From contig NC_088323.1 of the NCBI RefSeq assembly GCF_910592395.1, positions 14,739,501 through 14,803,500 on the forward strand: a DNA stretch of 64,000 nucleotides, written 5' to 3'. This DNA comes from Lineus longissimus. Lineage: Eukaryota; Nemertea; Pilidiophora; Heteronemertea; Lineidae. The translations under genes and the position numbers were made by a program. This document shows, piece by piece, positions 34,392 through 45,627 of this stretch (the first letter of the stretch is position 1; the number at the start of each line of letters is the position of its first letter). The notes under the pieces were generated by a model, which was not told the DNA's origin, did no database searches, and worked only from the letters and a program-made list of their open reading frames with translations.

Positions 34392-36025
34392 GTAAGCCTT
34401 GGCCCTCACATAGTCCCTTTAAGTGTTGAACCGAGTTATCCAGGAAGCTGTCAGCTTTGGCCCTCACATAGTCCCTTTAAGTGTTGAACAGAGTTATCCA
34501 GGAAGCTGTTAGCTTTGGCCCTCACATAGTCCCTTTAAGTGTTGAACAGAGTTATCCAGGGAGCTGTTAGCCTTGGCCCTCACATGGTCCCTTTAAGTGT
34601 TGAACAGAGTTATCCAGGAAGCTGTTAGCCCTGGCCCTCACATAGTCCCTTTAAGTGTTGAATAGAGTTATCCAGGAAGCTGTTAGCCTTGGCCCTCACA
34701 TAGTCCCTTTAAGAGTTGAATAGAGTTATCCAGGAAGCTGTTAGCCTTGGCCCTCACATAGTCCCTTTAAGTGTTGAACAGAGTTATCCAGGAAGCTGTT
34801 AGCCTTGGCCCTCACATAGTCCCTTTAAGAGTTGAATAGAGTTATCCAGGAAGCTGTTAGCTTTGGCCCTCACATAGTCCCTTTAAGTGTTGAACAGAGT
34901 TATCCAGGAAGCTGTTGGCCTTGGCCCTCACATAGTCCCTTTAAGTGTTGAACAGAGTTATCCAGGAAGCTGTTAGCCTTGGCCCTCACATAGTCCCTTT
35001 AAGTGTTGAATAGAGTTATCCAGGAAGCTGTTAGCCTTGGCCCTCACATAGTCCCTTTAAGTGTTGAATAGAGTTATCCAGGAAGCTGTTAGCCTTGGCC
35101 CTCACATAGTCCCTTTAAGTGTTGAATAGAGTTATCCAGGAAGCTATTAGCCTTGGTCCTCACATAGTCCCTTTAAGAGTTGAATAGAGTTATCCAGGAA
35201 GCTGTTAGCCTTGGCCCTCACATAGTCCCTTTAAGAGTTGAACAGAGTTATCCAGGAAGCTGTTAGCCTTGGCCCTCACATAGTCCCTTTAAGAGTTGAA
35301 TAGAGTTATCCAGGAAGCTGTTAGCCTTGGCCCTCACATAGTCCCTTTAAGAGTTGAATAGAGTTATCCAGGAAGCTGTTAGCCTTGGCCCTCACATAGT
35401 CCCTTTAAGTGTTGAATAGAGTTATCCAGGAAGCTGTTAGCCTTGGCCCTCACATAGTCCCTTTAAGTGTTGAATAGAGTTATCCAGGAAGCTGTTAGCC
35501 TTGGCCCTCACATAGTCCCTTTAAGTGTTGAATAGAGTTATCCAGGAAGCTATTAGCCTTGGTCCTCACATAGTCCCTTTAAGAGTTGAATAGAGTTATC
35601 CAGGAAGCTGTTAGCCTTGGCCCTCACATAGTCCCTTTAAGTGTTGAACAGAGTTATCCAGGAAGCTATTAGCCTTGGTCCTCACATAGTCCCTTTAAGA
35701 GTTGAATAGAGTTATCCAGGAAGCTGTTAGCCTTGGCCCTCACATAGTCCCTTTAAGAGTTGAACAGAGTTATCCAGGAAGCTGTTAGCCTTGGCCCTCA
35801 CATAGTCCCTTTAAGAGTTGAATAGAGTTATCCAGGAAGCTATTAGCCTTGGCCCTCACATAGTCCCTTTAAGTGTTGAATAGAGTTATCCAGGAAGCTG
35901 TTAGCCTTGGCCCTCACATAGTCCCTTTAAGAGTTGAATAGAGTTATCCAGGAAGCTGTTAGCCTTGGTCCTCACATAGTCCCTTTAAGTGTTGAATAGA
36001 GTTATCCAGGAAGCTGTTAGCCTTG
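34392..36025. repeat. 58-bp satellite array, about 28 units
   Basis: The unit contains TTGGCCCTCACATAGTCCCT then TTAAGTGTTGAATAGAGTTA then TCCAGGAAGCTGTTAGCC. Copies are more than 90% alike. Variants: GTGTTGAAC, GTGTTGAAT or GAGTTGAAT, and a linked pair (AGCTATTAG with TTGGTCC). The left end is the most varied and the right end is abrupt at about 36025. The variant order repeats with a seven-unit step (units 11-14 and 18-21), so block duplication has occurred. No open frame is conserved across units. Confidence 0.97.
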
Positions 36026-36284
36026 ACTGTCACCTCGACGCATTACAGAGTCGCCTTGTGTCGAAGTGATCAATACCACATTATTCTGTTAGCTTTTGCT
36101 GGCGTCGAGCTGGCGTTCTCCTCGGTTCATAATTATTATAAAATAGCCGCCAGAGCATTCTGCTAAGTGTTGCGAGCTAAACAGGCTAGCGTGGTTTAGC
36201 AAGACAATGGCGGTTTCGTAGTTTATGATCAACAGATCTTTGTTCAAATCATGACTATAATTTTTTCAAGATATGCAGCCAATA

Positions 36285-36915
36285 CGCTTTTAGTTTGGTG
36301 CACTCTACTCGTTGCACCATTAGTAAACCTACTTAGTTCAAAAGCTTTTGGTCAGTACTTTCTAATGGTACCATCCCGGGGTACCATTTGTAAACCTACT
36401 GACATGACCATTCATTGACAAGCTCTTGGTCAGCACATTCCAATGGTACTATTTGTAAACGTATTGACCTCGCTGATTGTACCATTTGTACATATCTTCT
36501 TCAGCATAGGAAAGCGATTGGTCAGCACATTTTGATGGCAACATTAGTAAATCTGCTGACATTAGCACTTGGTCAGCATTTTCAGAGGGTACAATTTGTA
36601 AACCTATTGCAATGACCTTTCATTAGCAAGCTCTTGGTTGCACTTTCTGGTGGTACCATTTGCGGTACAAAAGTGGTACCAAAGCTCTTGGTCAGCGTTT
36701 TCTGAGGGTACCATTTGTAAAACTATTGGCAAGACCATTCGTGGAAGGCTCGCAATCAGCACTTCCTGATGGTACCATTTGTTAACCTACGACCTGACCA
36801 TTTATTGGAAAGCTCTACATGAGCACTTTCTGATGGTACCGTTTGTAAACCCATTGACATGACCATTTCTTGGAATAGCCCTCGTGAGCACTTTCTAATG
36901 GTACCATTTGTAAAT
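36285..36915. repeat. Diverged ~64-bp tandem array with GGTACC core
   Basis: Around ten units of ATGGTACCATTTGTAAACCT, ATTGACATGACCATTCATTG, GAAAGCTCTTGGTCAGCACT and TTCTG. Divergence between units is high, so the array is old. It begins 260 bases after the 58-bp satellite. Confidence 0.88.
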
Positions 36916-37417
36916 GCCCTTAAAGGGTTAATTGAGTGTTCGCTCTACAGTGCCTAGTACTCCACGTGAAGAGCCCCAATTGACATGGAGGCCATCTTCG
37001 GCGTCGTCGAGTCGGTGAGATCTACGGGGACAGATATTATCAATAGCGGAAGGACAAAGAACAAAGAGAGTGCTTGCGTTGTAGGGCGAGTCCTCTAATG
37101 CGTCTTATGTAAAGCCATTGTCAGGTTGAAGTGGCTGGCTCGACACCCGTTTACTGGTATATCATGCATGTCATGTAGAAGTACTAGAGGACTTAGAAAA
37201 TACGCAGATGTGCGGAAGGTTTGAATATCATGTACAAAGAATATATTCTACAAATCTCCGCGGGTTCTTCGTTTTCTTCTACTTTAAGGCGTTGTTCTCC
37301 ACGGAGCATTCCTCCTCCTGACAATTCACGCCATTCAAATCGATACATACGTTCTCCCTTATGTGTAGACATGCGTGAGGAGGAGTCCTTCGTAGGCCCT
37401 GTTCGCAAGTAAGGATT

Positions 37418-37600
37418 GGTTCTATAGAGACCATGATCACCAATACATCAAAAGCATCATGATAGAATCCTTTGTTCCCCGGACATGCTATCATAGGACC
37501 TTTCAGACCGTTACACCTGACAACCTATGAACGGATAAGAGCGGAGTCATTTTTTGCCGGACATTCTATCCTAGGACATTTCAGACCGTTACACCTGACA
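37418..37600. mobile_element. MITE, CCGGTGTA-ended family, partial with tandemly duplicated end
   Basis: Half an element (GGTTCTATAGAGACC ... ATAGAATCCTTTGTTCC) whose right end is present twice, about 80 bp apart, each time with GACCGTTACACCTGACAACC. This suggests a local tandem duplication of the terminus and its flank. Confidence 0.65.
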
Positions 37601-37805
37601 ACCTATGGACGGGAGAGAGTAGAGTTTACCGTGATGCAAAGTATAGGTCTACTTCCATTGATCCTGCAGTATAATGATTGATACGCTCAGGTATTCTTTG
37701 CTCGCTCAGCGTAATCTCAAAGAATGTAGATAGAAGCAGTAAGTTGAAAGGAAGCCTTGGAAGCATAAACAAATCATGCTGGTTAGGAGTTCCGCGCTAC
37801 TATCA

Positions 37806-37865
37806 GTGGCGCCTTAAGCCATTAGGTTTCCGGGTTCGAACCACGGTCTGACGCGATCCCAGTGT
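37806..37865 (+). mobile_element. tRNA-like SINE head fragment
   Basis: AGTGGCGCCTTAAGCCATTA followed by TTTCCGGGTTCGAACCACGG has A- and B-box-like motifs but no closed cloverleaf. Directly upstream of an interrupted MITE. Confidence 0.35.
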
Positions 37866-38136
37866 AGCAGGAGAAAGTGCCCTAACGTGGAATGTCCGTG
37901 GAACAGAGGATTCTATAAAGCCCTTCTCTGAGCTACCACCCTGAGATAAAGTTTTTGATACTCCTACACTTATACAAAATTTAAAATATCGAGAGGCGGA
38001 GTATATTGAAAATCACTGGTTATGTCAGGATACTGAGCTGACGGTCATGGCCTCTACAGTACCATATACCATAATCCGTCAAAATACAATAGGACCGGAC
38101 GCTTTTTCCAGGGGGTGTTTTCGACAACTACACCGG
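37865..38136. mobile_element. MITE, CCGGTGTA-ended family, interrupted by another repeat
   Basis: Outer parts match the family (GGAATGTCCGTGGAACAGAG at the left, AATACAATAGGACCGGACGC and a CTACACCGG end at the right). About 80 bases in the middle (roughly 37955-38035) instead match a repeat seen near 17925 (AAATATC-AGAGG-GGAGT motif), indicating nested insertion. Confidence 0.6.
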
Positions 38137-38164
38137 ATCCTGATATAAGAGAGGTTCAGAGCCC

Positions 38165-38300
38165 CGTTGTTCTCAATTAGTTTTGTCCCTAACGCTGGCT
38201 TTAGTTTAACTTGGCGTTGAGTCTAAGGGCTTAACTGAGGAGATAACGTCAGGTTAAGTTAACGCCAGCGTTAGTGATAACATTTGTTTAGAACAACCGA
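38165..38300. mobile_element. Palindromic MITE with CTAACGCTGGC arms
   Basis: CGTTGTTCTCAATTAGTTTT then GTCCCTAACGCTGGC, inverted as GCCAGCGTTAGTGATAAC and TTTAGAACAACCG. It directly follows the interrupted CCGGTGTA element. Confidence 0.6.
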
Positions 38301-38639
38301 GCTGAGATGTTGATACGAGAACGAATTGAATTTCTGTCAGGTTGTCGTCATCGAATTGAAAGTGTTCGTTTCGTATTGTTGTTTCTGGGCATACCAGGCA
38401 TAGAGACCTAGAGTTGCATTGCATTTCTGACAAGAGACAACGCAATATCCGTCGTCTGCAACCACGTTTTCGTTCTTGAATCAAAATCGAAACCTCTCTA
38501 TTGAATAACTGCTGCGGTATTTTGCAGCATTGAGAGATATCAACACTGAAATAAACCCCTGCACTACACCTTGTCAGGAAGGAAACATCCGCTTTAGGAG
38601 CTGTACACTCAAGAAAATAAGGCTTTTGGGGCTTTTTTC

Positions 38640-38760
38640 AAATATGCGCCCGCTGGAGGTTTTTCGGAGAAACGAACCCCAGAGGGTTTTTAGCTGGTGA
38701 AAAACCTCAACGGGTTTTTTTATCTTCCAGAAAAACCTCCAGCAGGTGCATTTTCGGGCT
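38640..38760. mobile_element. Palindromic element with GCTGGAGGTTTTTC arms
   Basis: CGCCCGCTGGAGGTTTTTCG ... GAAAAACCTCCAGCAGGTGC form inverted arms of about 20 bp around a centre that itself contains opposed GGGTTTTTAGCTGG / AAAAACCTCAACGGG segments. Single copy seen. Confidence 0.5.
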
Positions 38761-39359
38761 GGCTGAAAAACTCTAAACTGTTTTCCAGAAGTTCGAAAAC
38801 CTTTATTGTTGAGAGTGAGATCAAGAACGCTTGGATGACGCACACCCACTCTGACTTAAATGCAGACGTTCACATGCCCGATGTACATTTAATAATGCTT
38901 TGCTGAATTGAAAACAGATATGGGATATTGGATAGTACTTTTAGAGGTTCGACGGGGTGAAGGCACTCTGTTTTACGATTTCACATAAAACGCATGAACC
39001 CATCTCCTCGAGCCGTTTTACGAGGAACGGGCCGCAATAATTCTTCGCGAGCGCGGCTCTAGTAGCATATCTTCACAGCCAGTGGTCGGGTATTAATCGT
39101 AAGATTGGTTTTAGTATGCTAGCCATGTAACACTGGAGGCTGATGTAGCTCTGGGTCGAGGTGATGAAAGCAGGCTGAGTTCGCTCTAGGTTTTGACAAG
39201 ACAGATGCCGGTCATGTCGATCTACCGGCGGTGTGCGTATTATCCATCCTGAGAGAATTGACGTTCACCGCCGATAAGTCGGCGTGATATTCCTTGTACC
39301 AATGGTATAAAGTGATGCAGCCGAGCGGTCAAAGTTAATCCTGTACCCCCCCCCCCCCC

Positions 39360-39910
39360 CTTCTATGGTGCCATCAGCTCTCGATCTACATCAGCACCTT
39401 CAGATGGTACCACAAGCTCTCGATCTAAATCAGCCTTTTCCGATGGTACCATAAGCTCAATATCTAGAACGGTACTTTCAGATGGTACCATAATCTCTCG
39501 ATCGAGATAAGCACAATGGTGCCATCAGCTTTCGATCTTGATCAGCACATTCAGATGGTACCATCAGCTCTTGATCTAGATCAACAACTTCAAATGGTAC
39601 CCATCACTAGATCGAGATCGGAACTTGCAAATGGTACCATTAGCTCTCGATCTAGATGAGAAATATCAAATGGTACCAACAGCTCTTGATCTAGATCAAC
39701 AACTTCAAATGGTACCCATCACTAGATCGAGATCGGAACTTGCAAATGGTACCATTAGCTCTCGATCTAGATGAGAAATATCAAATGGTACCAACAGCTC
39801 TTGATCTAGATCAACAACTTCAAATGGTACCCATCACTAGATCGAGATCGGAACTTGCAAATGGTACCATTAGCTCTCGACCAAGATGAGAAATATCAAA
39901 TGGTACCCTT
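39360..39910. repeat. Tandem array: ~38-bp GGTACC unit with 115-bp higher-order repeat
   Basis: Basic unit ATGGTACCATCAGCTCTCGA then TCTAGATCAGCACTTCAG. From about 39556 three successive 115-bp blocks are almost identical; each joins an AACAGCTCTTGATC unit, a shortened CCATCACTAGATCGAG unit and a TTAGCTCTCGATC unit. Preceded by a poly-C tract at about 39347-39360. Confidence 0.92.
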
Positions 39911-42270
39911 ACTTTATCAATGACTTGACCCAAGTCCTTAAAAGGGTTAACTGCTTTCATTCCAAGAAAATGTGTAAACTTGCCTTTTCCGTCGCCGTGT
40001 GAAGGACTATAGGCCATTCGCCTGCAGCGATTATGAACACTTGAATGGCTATACATAACTCTAGGGTATGTGGGACCCCTTGCTAAGGGTTCTCCTCACA
40101 ATATAGCTTCTATTTACATATTTCTTGTACATGCCGACATTATGTTGTCTGTTTACCTCGTGAGTAACTGTATTAAACAAACAAGGGTGCCTCCTTGTCT
40201 GAGAACTCTAGTCGGAAAACTTGCGTGTTGGTAAGGAGAGGGCCACCTCTTGCAGATACTGTTAACGCGTCCTTCGCGCGGCCTGGATCCCAACAAAAAG
40301 CAATTTGCGGTTGCCGAACGACGATTCAGACGCGACAGTCATTTTCTCTTTTAATGCTGGACAGGTTCGAAAATTTAAAAGGATAAGCAATATATTTTAG
40401 ATCGGACTTATTTAAGGTTGCCCGGTCCATGGCGGGAGAGTTTGAACCTGTTCAGCCACAGGACACGGCAGAAGGAAGGTCAGACGGTAATGCACTGACT
40501 GCCGGCAAATTTTAATAATAGTTTTGTTGTGATCAGAAGTCGTGACGTTTTTTTGCATTTTTTTTCGTTACGGAGTTTCCTGATAAAGGCAATTCGCAGA
40601 GCTAACAATATTGCCGTGACTCTATTCTCAACGGTTGCCATTTTTTATTTTGGCGGCGGCCATTTTTAATTTGAAGCAAAATACAGTGTGACCACAAGCT
40701 TGTTTCGAAGAGCACGGATCAATCAGCTAACGGAGCCAGCAAATGACGTAACATTTCTGTCCTACCCTCTTTTGGTATGGATCTTGTGAGACAAGAGTGA
40801 GCACAGACCCTCGCATTAGGATCGTCGCATGGGTATCTCGCGCACGAGGATGCGCAGTAGCATAGTGCGCACAGGGTGGTGGAATTACTGTAAAAGATTC
40901 CACCCAACAAACTGTACATGCGAGTTGTCCAAAACTATGGACCAAAAAAGACTGGTGGAAAGGATGTAGTTTCGGGAGCACAAACCATGGGAAACCCGAA
41001 CAGTAAAAATTACTAGTTTTCCTTTGCGGTGACCTCTATACGTTCATCTAATCTGCACGCATGGTAAACTTGTCCAACGATTGAGAGCAGATCATGACCT
41101 AATGTGCGTTACCAACACCATAAACAAGATTGACGTTATCTCTACCATCTAAATGCTCTCAACAACAAAACTCTGAATGGTGTTAGGACCCTGCTGGAGT
41201 CGATTCGCAGTGTGAGGGATTTGCGGGTTTAATGTCGTATAACCCACTGGTTCTATATCCCTGTGAACAGGTACGCGAGAGTAAATGTTGGAAAACTTAG
41301 CATTTGGTTGTAAAAGCAAAAATCATGGCATTTGTTGGCATTTGATAGTAAAAGCCAAGCATAACAGCAAAAATCAAAAACAACTTCATGTATGGTATTG
41401 AGGAATGGTACACACCGTGGATCGGGGACACGACACGTGAAGTCAGTACAGTTTTACACGTCCTTTGAATTGAAATTCTTAAACACCTCGGGTGAAGATA
41501 TTGAAGTAGTATCATCTTCTATATATGTAAAATACTGCGCCTTGATTTCGCTGCAGCGGTGTCGAGGTCGCCAACATAACCACGTGGGTTGACATAAAAT
41601 ATGGAAGCGGTCGAAAAGCAGCTAAAAGTACCTTTCAGCGTTAGTTTCAAGTGTTTTATCATCCGATACACAAATATCACTTAATATGCCGAGTGGACGC
41701 GGCCTTCAAATGGTTAACCGTTTAAACCATCCAACCATGTCATATCCAGCGACATAAATTGGTCTGTTGATAGTGCTTTTTATATCATTCTTTATTCGTG
41801 ACAATCACCCGGCGGCGTCATCGGGATGACCCCAATAATATAATAATGATATCAATCAAGGCAAATTATCTAGAGGCAGACTTTATTTCGGTTCGTGGCG
41901 ACTTTCTGGATGGAAACATGTTTAGTGTATCATTTAGATGAAATTTTTTTGACTTTGTTTTTTGTGGGCTTTTATCCGTGTCAATAATTTTTGTGTAATA
42001 TATATTTATCTTTCGTTTGGGTGATGTTCAGTATTCGTCAAAGTATCGATAATAGGCAGGTTTCGCAACCCTATTAACTACGAACTATAGGCCTGTTTGC
42101 ACGGGATCAAACCGACCTAGATGGATCCGAATGGTTTAGATCGGTCTGCCGTGTAAACGTGATGAGGTCTGGTCTGGTTCGGGTCATGCTTACGTCATAA
42201 GGAGACTTACGTGATTTATGACGTCGTGAGCAATGTAATGTGATCGGGTCTGGTCGGGATTGGTTCGGTC
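39911..42270. other. No gene recognised
   Basis: A cysteine-rich minus-strand frame at 40719-40919 was examined as a receptor exon and not accepted. Repeated GATCGGGTCTGGTC-type motifs lie near 42150-42265. Confidence 0.4.
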
Positions 42271-42440
42271 CCGGTGTGACAGCGGATATAGTCCCCCTGG
42301 AGTCATAGTCCGGTAGCATTGTATTTGATCAATTAAGCAGCATAATCTATTGTACCGCTAACCCTAACCAAAACATTTAGCAATGCGGGCTATTGTTACA
42401 CGGACTATCAGCCCTAGGACTACTATCCCTTGCACACCGG
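42271..42440. mobile_element. MITE with CCGGTGTG termini (related or separate family)
   Basis: 170 bp bounded by CCGGTGTGACAGCGGATATA and a right end whose complement starts CCGGTGTGCAAGGGATAGTA. The size and ends resemble the CCGGTGTA family, but the interior (TAACCCTAACCAAAAC) is different. Confidence 0.6.
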
Positions 42441-42753
42441 TTAAACAGCCCTACTTACGCTGTGGTTAAAAACCTTTGATTTGGTTCCTAATTTTACGGT
42501 CTCAAGCCTATATTTGCAAACTGAATCGAGCTATGGTGCTTATGAACGCTGTCCACAGCAGGTCCTTTACTTCTATATCCGAATGCAATCAGTAGCTTAG
42601 CACAAGCATACGCAGGTTCGCCGAGATAGAGCAGTTTTTGCGGAGGTCGGAACGATGAAGGGACTCGGAACTAAGGAACACGAGTTGCTTCAAACCGTAT
42701 AATGCACAGAGTTTACGATTTTGATTCTCCGGGAGTCTATTCATGCCTGCTTA

Positions 42754-42785
42754 TGCAAGTATCAATTCGTGAATTGATACTTGCA
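42754..42785. repeat. Perfect short palindrome
   Basis: Two 15-base arms, TGCAAGTATCAATTC and its complement, are separated by GT. No T-run follows, so a terminator is unlikely; origin unknown. Confidence 0.7.
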
Positions 42786-42875
42786 TTAGTATACATCAAA
42801 TTGTCAGTTAATGATTGATCATAGGCGACACCATATTGGCTAACTAGAAATCCGAAGGCGATCATAATTCTTTCA

Positions 42876-42969
42876 ATACGAAGTGAATCGCAATTTCAAG
42901 GGTAGGAGTCAGTTTTTGATTTCCAGAAAACTGACTTCCACTCTTAAAATTGGAAATCACTTCATTTTG
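42876..42969. mobile_element. Palindromic MITE, GAAGTGAATT-AATTTCAAGGGT family
   Basis: About 95 bp: ACGAAGTGAATCGCAATTTC then AAGGGTAGGAGTCAGTTTT, followed by the inverse GAAAACTGACTTCCACTCTT and ATTGGAAATCACTTCATTTT. A sibling is at 50231-50330. Confidence 0.72.
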
Positions 42970-43982
42970 AAGGAGCTCGCATTGATTGAGGCTTTTGAGT
43001 TCCAGCCAAAATGGTGGTTCCTATGGTCAAACCTACTGTAACGTTTTCGCCGATGACTTTTAACTCACAATAATGCCTATGTTATTTCTGTGTAGGCCTA
43101 TTTTGTGTAAAGAACAGATGTTGCGTTCCGCCCTGTTCCCAACCTCAAAACCCACGCACCCTATTTTCAATGATTTCGACTCTTCTTCCTCGATGTTCGA
43201 TATTCACGCTGTACAGTCCGCCAGCGACATTTTTAACAACAACGCCAGAACCATCTGCAGATTATATCTCGTTTTATTCGGAAAGAGTAAAAAGTTATCC
43301 GCTGGCAGTCCAACCCCACCCAGGTCCCTGCGTTTTTGAATATCGTCCAAGTTTCAAAGTTTTGCGTGACGAAAAGTGTAGAATTTTTACCGTTCGCGGT
43401 TTACTTCGACAGAAGACAAACTGGTGAATAGTTTATTGCTCTTTGCAATTTTTTTCACTCATTTACCCAGAACCCCCCACCCCGTTGCAAAACTGCATAT
43501 ACGCCATGAACAATATTTGGGTACACCCAGTATAACTAATTATCAAACAAAAGTGGGTAGAGAAGTTGACCCTTAAGAATGCTTTTCACAAACAATATTT
43601 ACAGCACTGTCCCACCAAATCCAGAGAAAACTGCAAGATTTGCAGAATCATGTCGAAATAAAAGTCGTCGTTTTTTTCTGAAACACCCAGTACACTGTGT
43701 CATGATTCACAGCTGTCCGTATTGAGTGATCAAGTTTCATAAGGTTTTGTCACGAGAGTCGCGATCACTATCATTAGGATAGTCAAAGAACGCACAACAG
43801 ACGACCGTCTGCCAAGCTTAAGACCATTTTTGATGCTTTCGGAGAAACGGCTGCAGTAGACTTCGGTCATTTTGTATATTTTCCGAAGAAAGGTATGGGA
43901 AGTTTGTAGAAAAGGACACGTTACTGTAAAATGATACTTAAAAGGGTGGGTGGGGAGGGGGGGTCTTCGTGTGCTAGTCGTA
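42970..43982. other. Unrecognised overlapping frames
   Basis: Two plus-strand frames (43073-43339 and 43170-43427) overlap. The second ends PGPCVFEYRPSFKVLRDEKC, RIFTVRGLLRQKTNW, which looks somewhat protein-like, but no acceptor in its frame and no family was recognised. Confidence 0.2.
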
Positions 43983-44371
43983 TAGGTAGGTTTAGCAACC
44001 CTTACGAAGAAACAGTTGAAAGAGGTACGAGGTACAGTTGAAAATCGTGAACATATTTTATATCATTCCACTAAGCAGAGATGAGATACTTTAATCCATA
44101 CTTAATTCCACCTAAAACTAAGTTAATAATAATACATTGGGTGATATGAATAAAGACAAGTAAATGCTTTTACTACAATTTTGTACAGAAAGGCCTAGTG
44201 TAAATGTACATGGAGTTTTAGATAAAAGCATTTGCTGGTCTTTATTCATATCACCCAATGATTTGTGAGTATCACGTATTAAAATGAATTAGCACAGGGT
44301 GCCTCAACACCACACCACATATATACGTATTTCGTCGTTCGACGTCCATAAAGGGTTACGAAACCTCCCTA
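43983..44371. mobile_element. Element with inverted GGTAGGTTTCGCAACCC-type ends
   Basis: Left TAGGTAGGTTTAGCAACCCT, right (complement) AGGGAGGTTTCGTAACCCTT, enclosing a younger hairpin MITE (44136-44259). Similar termini (GGCAGGTTTCGCAA) appear singly at about 3325, 22215 (reverse), 33463 and 42055, so this is a dispersed family. Confidence 0.55.
44136..44259. mobile_element. Hairpin MITE, ATGGGTGATATG family, nested copy
   Basis: ATTGGGTGATATGAATAAAG to CTTTATTCATATCACCCAAT. It sits within a larger element bounded by inverted GGTAGGTTT-type ends (43983-44371). Confidence 0.85.
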
Positions 44372-44521
44372 TTTCGGAGAGCTACGAAGTATAGCATTTC
44401 TGCGACGATTTTTTTCGAACATTACCAAGTTATATTAGACACTTTTGACAGAATTGTGACACGCGCTGACACAGAAAGGATAGGCCACCATCAAGTATGT
44501 ATCATAAACTGCAAAGGAGAC

Positions 44522-44699
44522 CCATTGGAACCTCCCTTAGCGGACAACTCTCTATTAAGGACAACCTCTCTATTAGGGACACGAGTTTTGATATCAAATT
44601 GGTTGTTTCCAATCAATTTGACCTATCAAATCAGCACACCTCTCTATAAAGGACATCCTTGTCAGTTCCGAGGGTGTCCTTTATAGAGAGGTTCTACTG
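44522..44699. mobile_element. pogo/Tigger-like MITE
   Basis: Reverse orientation with GGAACCTCCCTTAGCGGACA at the left and TATAGAGAGGTTCTACTG at the right, followed by TA. The left terminus has lost the CAG. Confidence 0.8.
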
Positions 44700-45560
44700 T
44701 ATATATGTAATAATTGCACATATATATTGATGCAGCACTTAACGAAATAATAGCCATACTTTCGTTCAACATTACGTAATACAGCAGACGGCGCCAATAT
44801 TTATGATAACCTTCATAACAATGCGTCGACCGAGACCCATGTCTCATATAATGTAGGATATATTTGAATATGGGAATGTTATTGACAACATAAATCGGGA
44901 ACTAGAAAAACTCCATCGAAAAAAAATCAGCTATCATTCCTGACAACATTTCGGGGCTAAGTAAAAATGCTCTTATCATGATGAATGGGATGATACATGC
45001 CACTACGGTTAGGCGCCAATTACATTTTTTGCCTAGTGACCAGTTCGTGTTTGGTCTAATTGCTATACCAACTTCTTTCCTGGTCCTTGTTCTGACAATA
45101 ACATAACATATGTATGCAAAACAAAGACTAATTTGCCAGGTGATGCAAGAGAATTGTCCGACGCGTCTACCTGTATTAATAGTACCACAGAGAAGATTAA
45201 ACCTCGCAATGACTGAGGACTCGGTAATAACATCTTTAACAATGAACGCGGTCTCCAGAAATCCTCCCTATTTAATATCCATCTAAATAAATGTCAAAAA
45301 CATTATGAAGTTGGTGAAAAATGAACAAAGAAATTATAGCTTTTTGACGCACCGGGTTATAGTTAATCGTGAATTCTGTAAAAGGTTTTACCAAGTTCAA
45401 CAGTTGCCTTAAGTCATGCTGTCAAATTAAAAATGCCTGACATTGCCTAACTATTGAGTGAATGCGTCGACCGTGAAAGGGGAAACACTGGTCTACAACG
45501 CGGCCGCGGCGGGCAACGCCGAAAGACATGCGATGAGAAAAGGAAAGGAATCTTTCTTAC

Positions 45561-45627
45561 CTTTCGCTGTCGCAAATGAAGCCCAAACGTGTAAGCAGAA
45601 CAGAATAGCTTGAGAAATAGCCACCAT
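45561..45627 (-). CDS. Signal-peptide exon, candidate first coding exon of the BAMBI-like gene
   Basis: On the minus strand an ATG at 45627 opens MVAISQAILFCLHVWASFAT then AK, and the frame meets a consensus donor (AAAG then GTAAGA) after 45561. The peptide is a typical cleavable signal sequence: short N-region, hydrophobic core, small residues before the predicted cut. The intron is phase 1 directly after the signal sequence. In human BAMBI the mature chain begins after a ...LLTKGEIRCYC junction, so ATAK plus G here is compatible. The link to the exons at 5-6 kb is inference: same strand, but 39 kb apart and with a missing exon between. It could instead start another secreted or membrane protein. 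Confidence 0.5.

Noticed and set aside
34392-36025. CRISPR array
   Set aside because: The repeats are contiguous 58-bp units without unique spacers, in a eukaryotic genome. It is a satellite.
40719-40919. Cysteine-rich minus-strand frame as the missing BAMBI exon (contains CYC)
   Set aside because: Cysteine spacing (CYC-x3-C-x4-C) differs from the expected CYC-x4-C-x6-C, and acceptor and donor phases do not fit the neighbouring exons.
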